Numbered from the stretch's first letter, positions 8,601 through 17,437 are shown. The stretch is DNA of 64,000 nucleotides from Streptomyces toyocaensis (GCF_000725125.1 NZ_JFCB01000010.1:62001-126000); one strand, 5' to 3'. Notes: generated by a model not told the origin, from the letters alone. Numbers and translations: made by a program.

Positions 8601-9023
8601 TCAGTGGAGCAGACTTCCCTGTAGTTCGGCGCGCAGGTCCGGGGTGAGAACCGCACCGGCGCGGTCCACCAGCAGCGCCATTTCGTAGCCGACGAGGCCG
8701 ATGTCGCAATCGGGGTGGGCGAGAACGGCCAGGGACGAGCCGTCCGAGACGGACATGAGGAAGAGGAATCCCCGCTCCATCTCGACGACCGTCTGGGCGA
8801 CGTTGCCGCCTTCGAAGATCCGCGAGGCGCCGGCCGTCAGCGACGTCAGTCCCGAGGCCACGGCCGCGAGCTGGTCCGCGCGGTCGCGCGGGAAGCCCTC
8901 CGACAGCGCCAGAAGGAGGCCGTCGGCGGACACGACGACGGTGTGGGACACCCCGGGGGTGTTGTCCACGAAGTTGGTGATCAACCAGTTGAGGTTCTGT
9001 GCCGCCTGGCTCATCGGGCTCAA
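8601..9023 (-). CDS. cvnB1: conservon roadblock/LC7 protein CvnB
   Basis: This 140-residue roadblock/LC7 protein is the second gene of the second conservon and closely resembles cvnB2 (same NLNWLITNFVDNTPG and LTAGASRIFEGG blocks). It probably acts on CvnD GTP turnover at the CvnA complex. The start is TTG at 9023, directly abutting the cvnA stop, with GGAG six bases upstream; an ATG lies nine bases further in. The sister gene uses GTG at the same place, so a weak start codon at this junction is conserved and probably sets the A:B ratio. About 110 bases separate it from cvnC1. Confidence 0.92.
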   Translation of the reverse strand: MSPMSQAAQNLNWLITNFVDNTPGVSHTVVVSADGLLLALSEGFPRDRADQLAAVASGLTSLTAGASRIFEGGNVAQTVVEMERGFLFLMSVSDGSSLAVLAHPDCDIGLVGYEMALLVDRAGAVLTPDLRAELQGSLLH

Positions 9024-12000
9024 CTAACGCTCCTGCTGGTGAGTGGGCCGTGGGTGGCTGCCGGTCTGGGTGGACCCGGCCTGACGACCCTGTGCGATAC
9101 CCCGACGGAGATTGGTCAGCCGGCCGCGCACGTCATCGGGGGCGCGCGAGACCTGAGGACCGCTCTGGTGCGACTGCTGCTGAGCCGTGCCCGGGACGAG
9201 GTTCGCCCTGGGCACCCGCCGCGGCAGGCCGGAGGTGGTGACGCCGCCCGCGGCCGGCTGGCGGACGCGTTCGGCCTGCCGGACCAGCTCGTCGTTGGGC
9301 GAGCTGCGCCAGGCGGTGGAGGAGGACCGCTGCGGCCCGGTGGGGCTGCTCTGCGGCTGGGGGGACTGCTGTTGCGGCTGCTGGGGTGCCGGAGCCGGGC
9401 CGTTGCCCTGCTCCTGCGCGCCGCCACCCCGGAACCAGTTGGTCTCCAGAGTGTCGTACAGCGGGGTACGGCCGTCGCCGGGCCCGGTCGCCGGCGGCAG
9501 TGCCCACGCGTCGGACGCCTCGCGTCCGCCGTCGGGCCGCTGAGCGGGCTCCTGGCGGGCCGGCCGCTGCTGAGGCGCCGGCGGACGCGGGGCGCCGGCG
9601 GCGTGCGCGCCGTTCATCTGCGGACGCTCGAACTGGCCGGTGACGGCCGGGTCCGCGGCCGGACGCTCCGGGATCGCGTACTGACCGGTGGAGCCGCTGT
9701 CCTGGCCCGGCGCCGGGTACTGGCCGGTGGAGCTGTTGTCGAAGCCCTGAGGGGCGGGGAACTGGCCCGTCGTGGACGGGTTCTGCCCGCCCGGCCGGCC
9801 CTGCGGGGCGCCGAAGATGTCGCCGCGGACGAACTGGCCCGTGTTCTGGCCGCTGTTCGCGTCGGGCTGGGCGTACTGGCCCGTGTTCTGGGCACCGTTC
9901 GCGTCGGGCTGGGCGTACTGGCCGGTGTGCTGCGGGCCGGAACCGTAGGAGCCGGTGTTCTGGCGCTCGTCGAACCGGGGGATCTCCGCCGTGGCGCCGG
10001 GACCTTGCCGGTCGTCGAACCGCGGCATGGCCGAGGTGCGGGAGACGTCCGGCTCCTCGTGCCCGCGCGGGGTGTCCAGCGAGGCGCGCGGCACCGGCGG
10101 CCGGGCGTTCTCGTCGCTCCAGCTGGGCACGCGCGGCTGCTGCTGGTCACCGCCGGGCAGCTCGGGCCGCGCGCCACCGCGCGGCGGGAGCTGCGGACGA
10201 CGGCCGCGCTCGGCGTTGCCGTTGCCCCGCTGCGGTGGCACCTGGCCCCGCGCGCCGCCGAAGGCGTCCTGGTCCTGCTTGCCGGCCGGAGCGGCGGCCT
10301 GCGTCCCCTGCGGGGCGCCGGGCGCCTGGGAGCCGAAGCCGGCGGGCGCCGGACGGCCCTGCGGTGGGGTGGAGGGAGCACCCTGGTCGAACAGCGAGGG
10401 CGCCTGGTTGCCGGAGGGAGCCTGCGCTCCCCGGCCACCGGGCCGGCCACCGCCGTCCTGCCCCGGCAGCGCGGCCCGCGGACCCTGGGCCGCGCCGAGC
10501 CGGCCACCGGGAGCACCGGCACCGAGGGCACCGCCCCCTGACTGGCCGGCACCGGCGGCACGCCGCGCACCGGCGGCACCGGCGGCAGCCTGCGCGGCGG
10601 CGGGGCCACCACCGCCCGTACCGGGCTGACCGGGCTTGCCCTGGGGCTTCTTGCCGCCCTGGGCGACGTCGACGGGCAACATGACCAGCGCGGTCGTACC
10701 ACCGGAGTCGGACGGGCGGAGCTGGATGCGGATGCCGTGGCGCTGGGACAGCCGGCCGACCACGAACAGACCCATGCGGCGGGAGACGGAGACGTCCACG
10801 GTGGGCGGCGAGGCGAGCCGCTCGTTGATCGCCGCCAGGTCCTCCGGCGACAGACCGATACCGGTGTCATGTATCTCGATCAGCACGCGCCCGTCGGGCA
10901 GCGCGTGACCGGTGACCTTGACCTTGGTCTGCGGGGAGGAGAACGAGGTCGCGTTCTCCAGCAGCTCGGCGAGCAGGTGCACGAGGTCGTTGACGACCCG
11001 GCCGGCCACTTCGGTGCCCGGCACGGAGGCCAGCTCGATGCGCTCGTACTGCTCCACCTCGGAGGCGGCGGCGCGGAGCACGTCGACCAGGGGGACCGGG
11101 CGGGTCCACCGGCGGCCGGGCTCCTCGCCCGCGAGGACGAGGAGGTTCTCACCGTTACGGCGCATGCGCGTGGCGAGGTGGTCCAGCTTGAAGAGCGAGG
11201 AGAGCTGGTCCGGGTCGGCCTCGCGGGACTCCAGCTCGGAGATCAGCGACAGCTGGCGCTGGATCAGACCCTGGGACCGGCGCGAGAGGTTGGTGAACAT
11301 CGCGTTGACGTTGCCCCGCAGGAGGGCCTGCTCGGCGGCGAGGCGGACCGCCTCGCGGTGCACGTCGTCGAAGGCCGCGGCCACCCGGCCGATCTCGTCC
11401 CGGGAGTGCACACCGACGGACTCCACGGACGTGTCGACGTCCTGCGGGTCCGCCTCGGACAGCTGCTTGACCAGGTCGGGCAGACGTTCCTGGGCGACCT
11501 TGGTCGCGGTCTCCTCCAGTCGCCGCAGCGAGCGGATCATGGAGCGGGCCACGACGAAGGCGCCGACCAGTGACACACCGAGCACGAGCAGGATCAGGGC
11601 ACCGGAGATGATCGCGTCGCGCTCGGTGGCGCTGCGCAGCTCACGGGCCTTCTGTTCCATCTCCTCGAGCAGCGAGTGCTCGATGTTCTTCATCTGCTGG
11701 ATCTTGGTGGAGCTGTCGTCCAGCCAGTCGCGGTAGGACCGGGCGCCGACGGAGGCGAGGCCGAACTCCGAGGCCAGCGCACGGCCGGCGTACTCGTCGG
11801 TGGCCTTGATCGTGGTGTTGCCCTCTTCGATCGGCAGCAGCAGCTCGGCGGCGGAGGCCTCGCCGTAGATGCTCTTGAAGCTGCGCGTCTCGGACTTCTG
11901 GCTCGCCAGTGCCGACTCGGCGTACAGCCGGTCGTTCTCGGAGAGCTCGCCCTTGGTGGTGTTGCTGGCGGGCAGCGCCGCGGCGAGGACCGCGCGCTGG

Positions 12001-12794
12001 ATCGACGCGTACTCCTTGGCGGAGGAGAAGGACGCCAGGGCACGCGTGCGCTGGATCATGTCGGGGTTGCTGGTCGCCTCCGCCATGTCCTGCGAAAGGT
12101 CGATCAGGTTCTCGATCAGACGGTGGTAGCCCTCGACGGTCTGGGTGGAGTTCTTCTCCGTCTGGAAGGCGGTGTTGCGGATCTTCGCGAGTTCGCCCAG
12201 GTCACCGGCGAGCTGCACCAGGTTGTCGCGGACGCCCTTGAGGTTGCCGTCCTTGCTGGCGGCGTCGATCTCCTCGGAGCTGTCGAGGAAGTTCGCCATC
12301 GCGCGGTCGGTCTTCTCGCGGTAGCCCTTGACCGAGAAGTCCGTGCCCTTGCCGCCGTGCGCCAGCGGACCGGCCGACTGGTCGCGCTCCTCCTGGAGCG
12401 CGTGGGCCAGTTCGGTGGCCTGCTTGGTCATGTCCGTCAGCAGCTTCATGTTGTCGAGCTGCTGGATGTCGTCCATCGACTGCTGGATACGCAGCGCGCC
12501 GAGCGAGGTGGCCGCGACCACCGGCAGGGCGAGCAGCGACACCAGACGGGTCGAGATGCGCCAGTTCCGCAGTGCCACGCGCGATCCGGGGCCGGTCGGA
12601 CCCTGGGGAGCGGCCGGTGCCGGGGCCGACGCCTTCGGCGCGGAGGCTCCGGGGCGTTCGCTGTTGTTCCCGGGCGCGTTCGGGCCCTGGTTCTGGGCGT
12701 GCTGGGGCGAGGAGCTGACGGCCTTGGGGCCAGTCCCGCCCTGCGGCTCCGGCTCCGCCGAACCGCTGCCATCCCTCTTGAAACGTCCCTGCAC
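9024..12794 (-). CDS. cvnA1: conservon sensor histidine kinase-like protein CvnA
   Basis: This protein of about 1256 residues is the sensor of the second conservon. After a Pro/Ala-rich leader come TM1 (about 84-104), a helical NIT-type extracytoplasmic sensor of about 285 residues, TM2 (about 391-414), a HAMP-like linker, the conserved DHLATRMRRNGENLLVLAG helix and a GHKL ATPase domain (N box LLAELLENATSFSSPQ near 606, G box HDTGIGL near 640). The last 500 residues are low-complexity and include an array of TGQ(Y/F) repeats (DNA 9628-9962). The start is placed at GTG 12794, with AGAGG 11 bases upstream, as for cvnA2. An open extension to 13067 overlaps a regulatory region and lacks a ribosome site. 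Confidence 0.88.
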   Translation of the reverse strand: MQGRFKRDGSGSAEPEPQGGTGPKAVSSSPQHAQNQGPNAPGNNSERPGASAPKASAPAPAAPQGPTGPGSRVALRNWRISTRLVSLLALPVVAATSLGALRIQQSMDDIQQLDNMKLLTDMTKQATELAHALQEERDQSAGPLAHGGKGTDFSVKGYREKTDRAMANFLDSSEEIDAASKDGNLKGVRDNLVQLAGDLGELAKIRNTAFQTEKNSTQTVEGYHRLIENLIDLSQDMAEATSNPDMIQRTRALASFSSAKEYASIQRAVLAAALPASNTTKGELSENDRLYAESALASQKSETRSFKSIYGEASAAELLLPIEEGNTTIKATDEYAGRALASEFGLASVGARSYRDWLDDSSTKIQQMKNIEHSLLEEMEQKARELRSATERDAIISGALILLVLGVSLVGAFVVARSMIRSLRRLEETATKVAQERLPDLVKQLSEADPQDVDTSVESVGVHSRDEIGRVAAAFDDVHREAVRLAAEQALLRGNVNAMFTNLSRRSQGLIQRQLSLISELESREADPDQLSSLFKLDHLATRMRRNGENLLVLAGEEPGRRWTRPVPLVDVLRAAASEVEQYERIELASVPGTEVAGRVVNDLVHLLAELLENATSFSSPQTKVKVTGHALPDGRVLIEIHDTGIGLSPEDLAAINERLASPPTVDVSVSRRMGLFVVGRLSQRHGIRIQLRPSDSGGTTALVMLPVDVAQGGKKPQGKPGQPGTGGGGPAAAQAAAGAAGARRAAGAGQSGGGALGAGAPGGRLGAAQGPRAALPGQDGGGRPGGRGAQAPSGNQAPSLFDQGAPSTPPQGRPAPAGFGSQAPGAPQGTQAAAPAGKQDQDAFGGARGQVPPQRGNGNAERGRRPQLPPRGGARPELPGGDQQQPRVPSWSDENARPPVPRASLDTPRGHEEPDVSRTSAMPRFDDRQGPGATAEIPRFDERQNTGSYGSGPQHTGQYAQPDANGAQNTGQYAQPDANSGQNTGQFVRGDIFGAPQGRPGGQNPSTTGQFPAPQGFDNSSTGQYPAPGQDSGSTGQYAIPERPAADPAVTGQFERPQMNGAHAAGAPRPPAPQQRPARQEPAQRPDGGREASDAWALPPATGPGDGRTPLYDTLETNWFRGGGAQEQGNGPAPAPQQPQQQSPQPQSSPTGPQRSSSTAWRSSPNDELVRQAERVRQPAAGGVTTSGLPRRVPRANLVPGTAQQQSHQSGPQVSRAPDDVRGRLTNLRRGIAQGRQAGSTQTGSHPRPTHQQER
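9628..9962 (-). repeat. TGQY/TGQF peptide repeat inside cvnA1
   Basis: Eight copies of a tetrapeptide-based unit, (H/N/T/S/V)TG(Q/S)(Y/F), are spaced 11-20 residues apart in the C-terminal low-complexity tail of CvnA1. Two consecutive copies share the longer TGQYAQPDAN block. The repeat is in the coding frame and is degenerate at DNA level, so it is protein-level repetition, not a DNA array. Confidence 0.8.
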
Positions 12795-13400
12795 TAGCGT
12801 CGCAACCTCTGAACCAGGCACCTCTCCGCGTGAACGGCGAGGCACGGTGTCGGCGTCATAGGGGCGCCCTGAATACGCCCCCGTGGTGGTCGTGAGTGAC
12901 CGGCGCTGGCTCCCCCTTCTCGGCCGCCACTCGGCGCGTCTGTGCGCCCCCTGTGCGCCGGCTCGATCCCTGCGGCGGTCCGTGGAATTCCAGCACAGTG
13001 CAGGATCTCCAACAAGGCCCGTGGCCTTACGCGTGAGATACGTGACACGGCGTGAGTGACGAGTCACCCGGGGTGGAAACTGATCTCGTCGATAACGGGC
13101 ACATGCGGGTGAATCGCCCGGACGGGGCAGGTGTCCCAGTCGACATGATCAGGAGCGGAATGGTGCCTTCAGGGGGTGAATGTCCGATTCCGCAGGGCGG
13201 GGACGGGGCCCGAATTACCCCATTTTCCCCTTGATCAGTGAGCAAACTCACACCGAGATCGTGGCCTTCGGGCCCGGTCGGCGGGGAATTGCATGTTTAG
13301 CCTGACGCTTTACAGGGATGGCAAAACCGACAAGCCGCGCCCGCTCAGGGTCCTCGACCCGTCGGCGGGCGCCCGTGAACAGGACAGGGTCAAGTAAACA
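12795..13400. other. intergenic region upstream of cvnA1
   Basis: This 606-base region lies between divergent cvnA1 and the 62-residue ORF at 13401. It contains a BldD-like dyad at 13055-13068. Several short open frames exist here but lack ribosome sites and the GC-biased third positions of real genes. I see no RNA gene. Confidence 0.5.
13055..13068. promoter_or_regulatory. BldD-like box upstream of cvnA1
   Basis: AGTGA-CGAG-TCACC matches the published BldD operator pattern AGTgA-n-TCACc at all ten half-site positions. It lies 261 bases upstream of the assigned cvnA1 start. BldD with cyclic-di-GMP represses developmental genes in Streptomyces. The match is visible in sequence; binding is inference. 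Confidence 0.45.
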
Positions 13401-13589
13401 GTGAAGACGACGACGATGTTCCACAAGATCGCCAACCCGCGGCGCACGACGCTGGCACACCTCGACGGCGCCGACGATCTGCAGACGCCGGTCCAGCAGG
13501 AGCATCCCGTCGAACTCCCGGCCCAGACTGCCAACCCCAAGCGCACCGTCCTCATGGAGATCCCGGTCGCGGCGGGCGCCGCGAACTGA
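13401..13589 (+). CDS. 62-residue protein of unknown function
   Basis: I do not recognise this protein. It starts at GTG 13401 (an ATG 15 bases in is possible) and its third codon positions are almost all G or C, so it looks genuinely coding. The sequence holds an internal near-repeat, ANPRRT near residue 11 and ANPKRT near residue 45, flanking an acidic/hydrophobic middle. There is no signal peptide or membrane segment. The ribosome site is weak (AGGG about 13 bases upstream). A strong terminator follows at 13643. It stands alone between cvnA1 and the next operon. No modifying enzymes lie nearby, so a peptide-product role is not supported. Confidence 0.6.
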   Translation: MKTTTMFHKIANPRRTTLAHLDGADDLQTPVQQEHPVELPAQTANPKRTVLMEIPVAAGAAN

Positions 13590-13642
13590 CACCGGTCCAT
13601 ACGCGCGCCGGCCGCGAAACGCTCAAGGCCCACCGCGCGGGA

Positions 13643-13682
13643 ACGAGGGGCGCCCCCGGGACGACGGGGGCGCCCCTCGTTG
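13643..13682 (+). terminator. strong intrinsic terminator
   Basis: A perfect 15-bp stem (ACGAGGGGCGCCCCC and complement) with an 8-base loop is followed by TGTTG. It ends the transcript of the 62-residue ORF, which supports that ORF being transcribed. Confidence 0.85.
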
Positions 13683-13759
13683 TTGCGTGAGGCCGGGACA
13701 CCTGCGCGTTAGCCTGGAGCGTCAGACTCCAGCCGATCGGTCAAGGGGACAAGCATCCC

Positions 13760-14545
13760 GTGCGCATCGCCAGATTCTCCATCGACGGGAACGTCGCCTT
13801 CGGGGCGGTCGAGGGTGAGAAGCAGGACGAACTCGTCCTGGACATCATCAAGGGCATCCCGTTCGCGGACTTCGAGCTCTCCGGCACCAAGGTCCCGCTG
13901 AGCAGGGTCAGGCTGCTGCCCCCGGTGCTCCCCAGCAAGGTGGTCGCCTTCGGCCGCAACTACGCCGACCACGCGAAGGAGATGGGCAACGAGGTGCCCG
14001 ACGCCCCCTTCGCCTTCTTCAAGCCGTCCACCTCGGTGATCGGCCCCGGCGACGAGATCCAGTACCCCTCCTTCTCCCAGGAGGTCCACCACGAGGCCGA
14101 GCTGGCCGTGGTCATCGGCCGGCTGTGCCGTGAGGTCCCGCGCGAGCGCGTCAAGGACGTGATCTTCGGCTACACCTGCGCCAACGACGTCACCGCGCGC
14201 GACGTCCAGAAGCGCGAGAAGCAGTGGGCCCGGGCCAAGGGCTTCGACACCTCCTGCCCGCTCGGTCCCTGGGTGGAGACGGACCTGGACGTCGCCGCCG
14301 CGAACGACCTGACCGTCCAGCTCACGGTCAACGGCGCCCAGCGGCAGCTCGGCCGCACCAGCGAGATGACCCACCCCATCGAGGATCTGATCGTCAACAT
14401 CTCCGAGGCCATGACCCTGCTCCCGGGCGACGTCATCCTCACGGGCACCCCGGCTGGGGTCGGCCCCCTCAACGTCGGCGACGAGGTCGCCGTCACCATC
14501 GAAGGCATCGGCACTCTCACCAACAAGGTTGTCAAGCGTGGCTAG
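13760..14545 (+). CDS. fumarylacetoacetate hydrolase-family protein
   Basis: This 261-residue protein has the FAH-family C-terminal fold of C-C bond hydrolases, decarboxylases and isomerases of 2-oxo acids. It shows a short N-terminal domain, then [16 protein letters not shown], the metal-binding [11 protein letters not shown] motif (Glu residues bind Mg2+), [12 protein letters not shown], and [17 protein letters not shown] near the end. It resembles the 2-hydroxyhepta-2,4-diene-1,7-dioate isomerase/acylpyruvase group. The substrate cannot be set from sequence, and no aromatic catabolism genes are nearby. It starts at GTG 13760 and its stop overlaps the gltX start, so the two are translationally coupled. 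Confidence 0.88.
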   Translation: MRIARFSIDGNVAFGAVEGEKQDELVLDIIKGIPFADFELSGTKVPLSRVRLLPPVLPSKVVAFGRNYADHAKEMGNEVPDAPFAFFKPSTSVIGPGDEIQYPSFSQEVHHEAELAVVIGRLCREVPRERVKDVIFGYTCANDVTARDVQKREKQWARAKGFDTSCPLGPWVETDLDVAAANDLTVQLTVNGAQRQLGRTSEMTHPIEDLIVNISEAMTLLPGDVILTGTPAGVGPLNVGDEVAVTIEGIGTLTNKVVKRG

Positions 14546-16022
14546 CGCACCCGGCTCCCCCGTACGCGTCCGTTTCTGCCCGTCGCCCACCGGTAACCCC
14601 CATGTGGGCCTGGTCCGCACCGCCCTGTTCAACTGGGCGTTCGCCAAGCACCACCAGGGCACCCTCGTCTTCCGCATCGAGGACACCGACGCGGCCCGCG
14701 ACTCCGAGGAGTCCTACGCCCAGCTGCTCGACTCGATGCGCTGGCTCGGCTTCGACTGGGACGAGGGCCCCGAGGTCGGCGGCCCCCACGCCCCGTACCG
14801 CCAGTCGCAGCGCATGGACATCTACCAGGACGTCGCGCGCAAGCTGCTGGAGGCCGGTCACGCCTACCGCTGCTACTGCTCCCAGGAGGAGCTCGACACC
14901 CGCCGCGAGGCCGCCCGCGCCGCCGGGAAGCCCTCGGGGTACGACGGCCACTGCCGCGAGCTGACCGACGTCCAGGTCGAGGAGTACGAGGCCCAGGGCC
15001 GCGAGCCGATCGTCCGCTTCCGGATGCCTGACGAGACGATCACCTTCACCGACCTGGTCCGCGGCGAGCTGACCTTCACCCCGGAGAACGTCCCGGACTA
15101 CGGCATCGTGCGCGCCAACGGCGCCCCGCTGTACACGCTGGTCAACCCGGTCGACGACGCCTTGATGGAGATCACCCACGTCCTGCGCGGCGAGGACCTG
15201 CTCTCCTCCACCCCGCGCCAGATCGCCCTGTACAGGGCGTTGATCGAGCTGGGCGTCGCCAAGGAGGTCCCCGCCTTCGGTCACCTGCCCTACGTCATGG
15301 GCGAGGGGAACAAGAAGCTCTCCAAGCGCGACCCGCAGTCCTCGCTCAATCTCTACCGCGAGCGCGGCTTCCTGCCCGAGGGCCTGCTCAACTACCTCTC
15401 CCTCCTCGGCTGGTCGCTCTCCGCCGACCAGGACGTCTTCACCATCGACGAGATGGTCGCCGCCTTCGACGTCGCCGACGTGCAGCCGAACCCGGCCCGC
15501 TTCGACCTGAAGAAGTGCGAGGCGATCAACGGCGACCACATCCGCATGCTCGACGTGAAGGACTTCACCGAGCGCTGCGCACCCTGGCTCAGGGCCCCCT
15601 TCGCGCCCTGGGCGCCGGAGGCCTTCGACGAGACCAAGTGGCAGGCCGTCGCCCCGCACGCGCAGACCCGCCTCAAGGTCCTCTCGGAGATCACGGACAA
15701 CGTCGACTTCCTCTTCCTGCCGGAGCCGGTCTTCGACGAGGCCTCCTGGAACAAGGCGATGAAGGAGGGCTCGGACGCCCTGCTCCGCACGGCCCGCGAG
15801 AAGCTGGACGCGGCCGACTGGACGTCCCCCGAGTCCCTCAAGGAGGCCGTCCTGGCCGCCGGCGAGGCCCACGGCCTCAAGCTCGGCAAGGCCCAGGCCC
15901 CGGTCCGCGTCGCCGTCACCGGCCGCACGGTCGGCCTGCCGCTCTTCGAGTCCCTCGAGGTACTGGGCCGGGAGAAGACGCTGGCCCGCATCGACGCGGC
16001 CCTGGCGAGGCTCGCCGCGTAG
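14538..16022 (+). CDS. gltX: glutamyl-tRNA synthetase
   Basis: This 494-residue class I aminoacyl-tRNA synthetase charges tRNA-Glu (and, where Glu-tRNA amidotransferase is used, mischarges tRNA-Gln). The HIGH-type signature is [10 protein letters not shown] near the N-terminus and the KMSKS-type signature is KKLSKRD (about 260). The C-terminal anticodon-binding helical domain is present. Start GTG 14538 overlaps the FAH-family stop, with AAGG nine bases upstream. An in-frame TTG nine bases earlier is less likely. A cluster of three tRNA-Glu and two tRNA-Gln genes lies less than 1 kb downstream, a fitting neighbourhood. Confidence 0.96.
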   Translation: MASAPGSPVRVRFCPSPTGNPHVGLVRTALFNWAFAKHHQGTLVFRIEDTDAARDSEESYAQLLDSMRWLGFDWDEGPEVGGPHAPYRQSQRMDIYQDVARKLLEAGHAYRCYCSQEELDTRREAARAAGKPSGYDGHCRELTDVQVEEYEAQGREPIVRFRMPDETITFTDLVRGELTFTPENVPDYGIVRANGAPLYTLVNPVDDALMEITHVLRGEDLLSSTPRQIALYRALIELGVAKEVPAFGHLPYVMGEGNKKLSKRDPQSSLNLYRERGFLPEGLLNYLSLLGWSLSADQDVFTIDEMVAAFDVADVQPNPARFDLKKCEAINGDHIRMLDVKDFTERCAPWLRAPFAPWAPEAFDETKWQAVAPHAQTRLKVLSEITDNVDFLFLPEPVFDEASWNKAMKEGSDALLRTAREKLDAADWTSPESLKEAVLAAGEAHGLKLGKAQAPVRVAVTGRTVGLPLFESLEVLGREKTLARIDAALARLAA

Positions 16023-16039
16023 GTCACCCGCAGTGAGGG

Positions 16040-16067
16040 GCGGCGCCCGGGAGCATCCGGGCGCCGC
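16040..16067 (+). terminator. terminator after gltX
   Basis: A perfect 11-bp stem (GCGGCGCCCGG with its complement) and a 6-base loop lie 18 bases past the gltX stop, followed by TCTCGCCGTTTT. Confidence 0.75.
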
Positions 16068-16096
16068 TTCTCGCCGTTTTGGGTACCGTCGGTCCC

Positions 16097-16828
16097 ATGG
16101 CGATCCGAGCCGTTGTCTGGGACGTGGACGACACGCTGTTCGACTACACCACCGCCGACCGTGAGGGCATGCGGGCGCATCTGGTGGCCGAGGGGCTGCT
16201 CGCCGGGTACTCCTCCGTGGAGGAGGCGCTGACGCGCTGGCGGGAGGTCACCGAATTCCAGTGGGCGCGGTTCGCCGCCGGCGAGGTGGACTTCGAGACG
16301 CAGCGGCGCGACCGCACCCGGGTCTTCCTGGGGCGGGGGATGACCGACGCCGAGGCGGACGAGTGGTTCCGGCGCTACGTCGCGCACTACGAGTCGGCCT
16401 GGAGTCTCTTCCCGGACGTGCTGCCCGTCCTGGACGCCCTCGCCGCCAGTCACCGCCATGCGGTGCTCTCCAATTCCAGCCTTTCGGTCCAGGACCGCAA
16501 GCTCCGCGTCCTCGGCGTGCACGACCGCTTCGAGGCCATCCTGTGCGCCGCCGAACTGGGCGTCTCCAAGCCCGAGGCCGGCGCCTTCCTCGCCGCCTGC
16601 GACGCGCTGGCCCTGCCCCCGGACCAGGTGGCGTACGTCGGGGACCACCCGGAGATCGACGGCCGGGGCGCGGCAGACGCCGGGCTGCTGTCGGTCTGGA
16701 TCGACCGCGGCGGCGTCTACGCGACCGTCGAGCCGCCCGTGGGGCCGCGCCGTATCGCCTCGCTCGCCGAACTCCCCTCGCTGCTGCGCGGCGATACTCG
16801 TTTTGGAGCCCCGTCCACCTTCGGGTAA
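16097..16828 (+). CDS. HAD-family hydrolase (phosphatase-like)
   Basis: This 243-residue protein belongs to the haloacid dehalogenase superfamily, usually phosphatases acting on small metabolites. Motif I is DVDDTLFDY (nucleophile Asp and acid Asp, residues about 8-10), motif II is the LSNSS region, motif III the Lys in SKPEAGAF, and motif IV is GDHPEID. A helical cap domain lies between motifs I and II, as in C1-cap HADs. The start is ATG 16097; the ribosome site is weak. It is separated from gltX by a terminator and precedes the tRNA cluster. The substrate is unknown. Confidence 0.87.
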   Translation: MAIRAVVWDVDDTLFDYTTADREGMRAHLVAEGLLAGYSSVEEALTRWREVTEFQWARFAAGEVDFETQRRDRTRVFLGRGMTDAEADEWFRRYVAHYESAWSLFPDVLPVLDALAASHRHAVLSNSSLSVQDRKLRVLGVHDRFEAILCAAELGVSKPEAGAFLAACDALALPPDQVAYVGDHPEIDGRGAADAGLLSVWIDRGGVYATVEPPVGPRRIASLAELPSLLRGDTRFGAPSTFG

Positions 16829-16919
16829 TGTTCTTCCTGCGCCGCGGGGAGCGGGCCGGAAGGCCGGAGCCTCGAAGCGCAGAACTAGAACAAGAACCCC
16901 TCAGGGGCTTGCGTTCCAG

Positions 16920-16991
16920 TGGCCTATGGTGTAATTGGCAGCACGACTGATTCTGGTTCAGTTAGTCTTGGTTCGAGTCCAGGTAGGCCAG
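16920..16991 (+). tRNA. tRNA-Gln (CUG)
   Basis: A 72-base cloverleaf has acceptor TGGCCTA/TAGGCCA, anticodon stem ACTGA/TCAGT with loop TTCTGGT (anticodon CTG) and a T-arm with TTCGAGT. Discriminator G; CCA is not encoded. First of five clustered tRNAs. Confidence 0.95.
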
Positions 16992-17030
16992 CTCGCAGAG
17001 CTCATCTGCACCCGCGGATCACATCCGCAA

Positions 17031-17103
17031 GCCCCCGTTGTGTAGCGGCCTAGCACGCTGCCCTCTCAAGGCAGTAGCGCCGGTTCGAATCCGGTCGGGG
17101 GTA
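17031..17103 (+). tRNA. tRNA-Glu (CUC)
   Basis: A 73-base cloverleaf has acceptor GCCCCCG/CGGGGGT, anticodon stem CTGCC/GGCAG with loop CTCTCAA (anticodon CTC) and T-loop TTCGAAT. CCA is not encoded. It differs from the other two Glu copies by one compensated pair in the anticodon stem. Confidence 0.95.
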
Positions 17104-17165
17104 CAGATCCTTCCCGCGAGGACGGTCAGGGTAGCTCCCGCTGATCTCGATGCAGGATCGCTAGG

Positions 17166-17238
17166 GCCCCCGTTGTGTAGCGGCCTAGCACGCCGCCCTC
17201 TCAAGGCGGTAGCGCCGGTTCGAATCCGGTCGGGGGTA
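17166..17238 (+). tRNA. tRNA-Glu (CUC)
   Basis: Same cloverleaf as the other Glu copies, but with anticodon stem CCGCC/GGCGG around CTCTCAA (anticodon CTC). CCA is not encoded. It is identical in sequence to the copy at 17359. Confidence 0.95.
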
Positions 17239-17259
17239 CTGACTGGTCTAAACCATCAT

Positions 17260-17331
17260 TGGTCTATGGTGTAATTGGCAGCACGACTGATTCTGGTTCA
17301 GTTAGTCTTGGTTCGAGTCCAGGTAGACCAG
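17260..17331 (+). tRNA. tRNA-Gln (CUG)
   Basis: Matches the first Gln gene except for a compensated acceptor pair: TGGTCTA/TAGACCA in place of TGGCCTA/TAGGCCA. Anticodon CTG; CCA is not encoded. Confidence 0.95.
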
Positions 17332-17358
17332 CAGGATCTGCGGAAACGCGTGATCCGA

Positions 17359-17431
17359 GCCCCCGTTGTGTAGCGGCCTAGCACGCCGCCCTCTCAAGGC
17401 GGTAGCGCCGGTTCGAATCCGGTCGGGGGTA
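17359..17431 (+). tRNA. tRNA-Glu (CUC)
   Basis: Third Glu copy, anticodon CTC, identical to the copy at 17166. It ends six bases before the terminator hairpin that closes the cluster. Confidence 0.95.
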
Positions 17432-17437
17432 CGTCGA

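Noticed and set aside
13401..13589. A modified-peptide (RiPP) precursor
   Set aside because: No modification, transport or protease genes are nearby, and there is no Cys-rich or Ser/Thr-rich core.
13248..13592. Minus-strand open frame opposite the 62-residue ORF
   Set aside because: Its codon pattern is the complement of the plus-strand gene, which has better GC-biased third positions and its own terminator.
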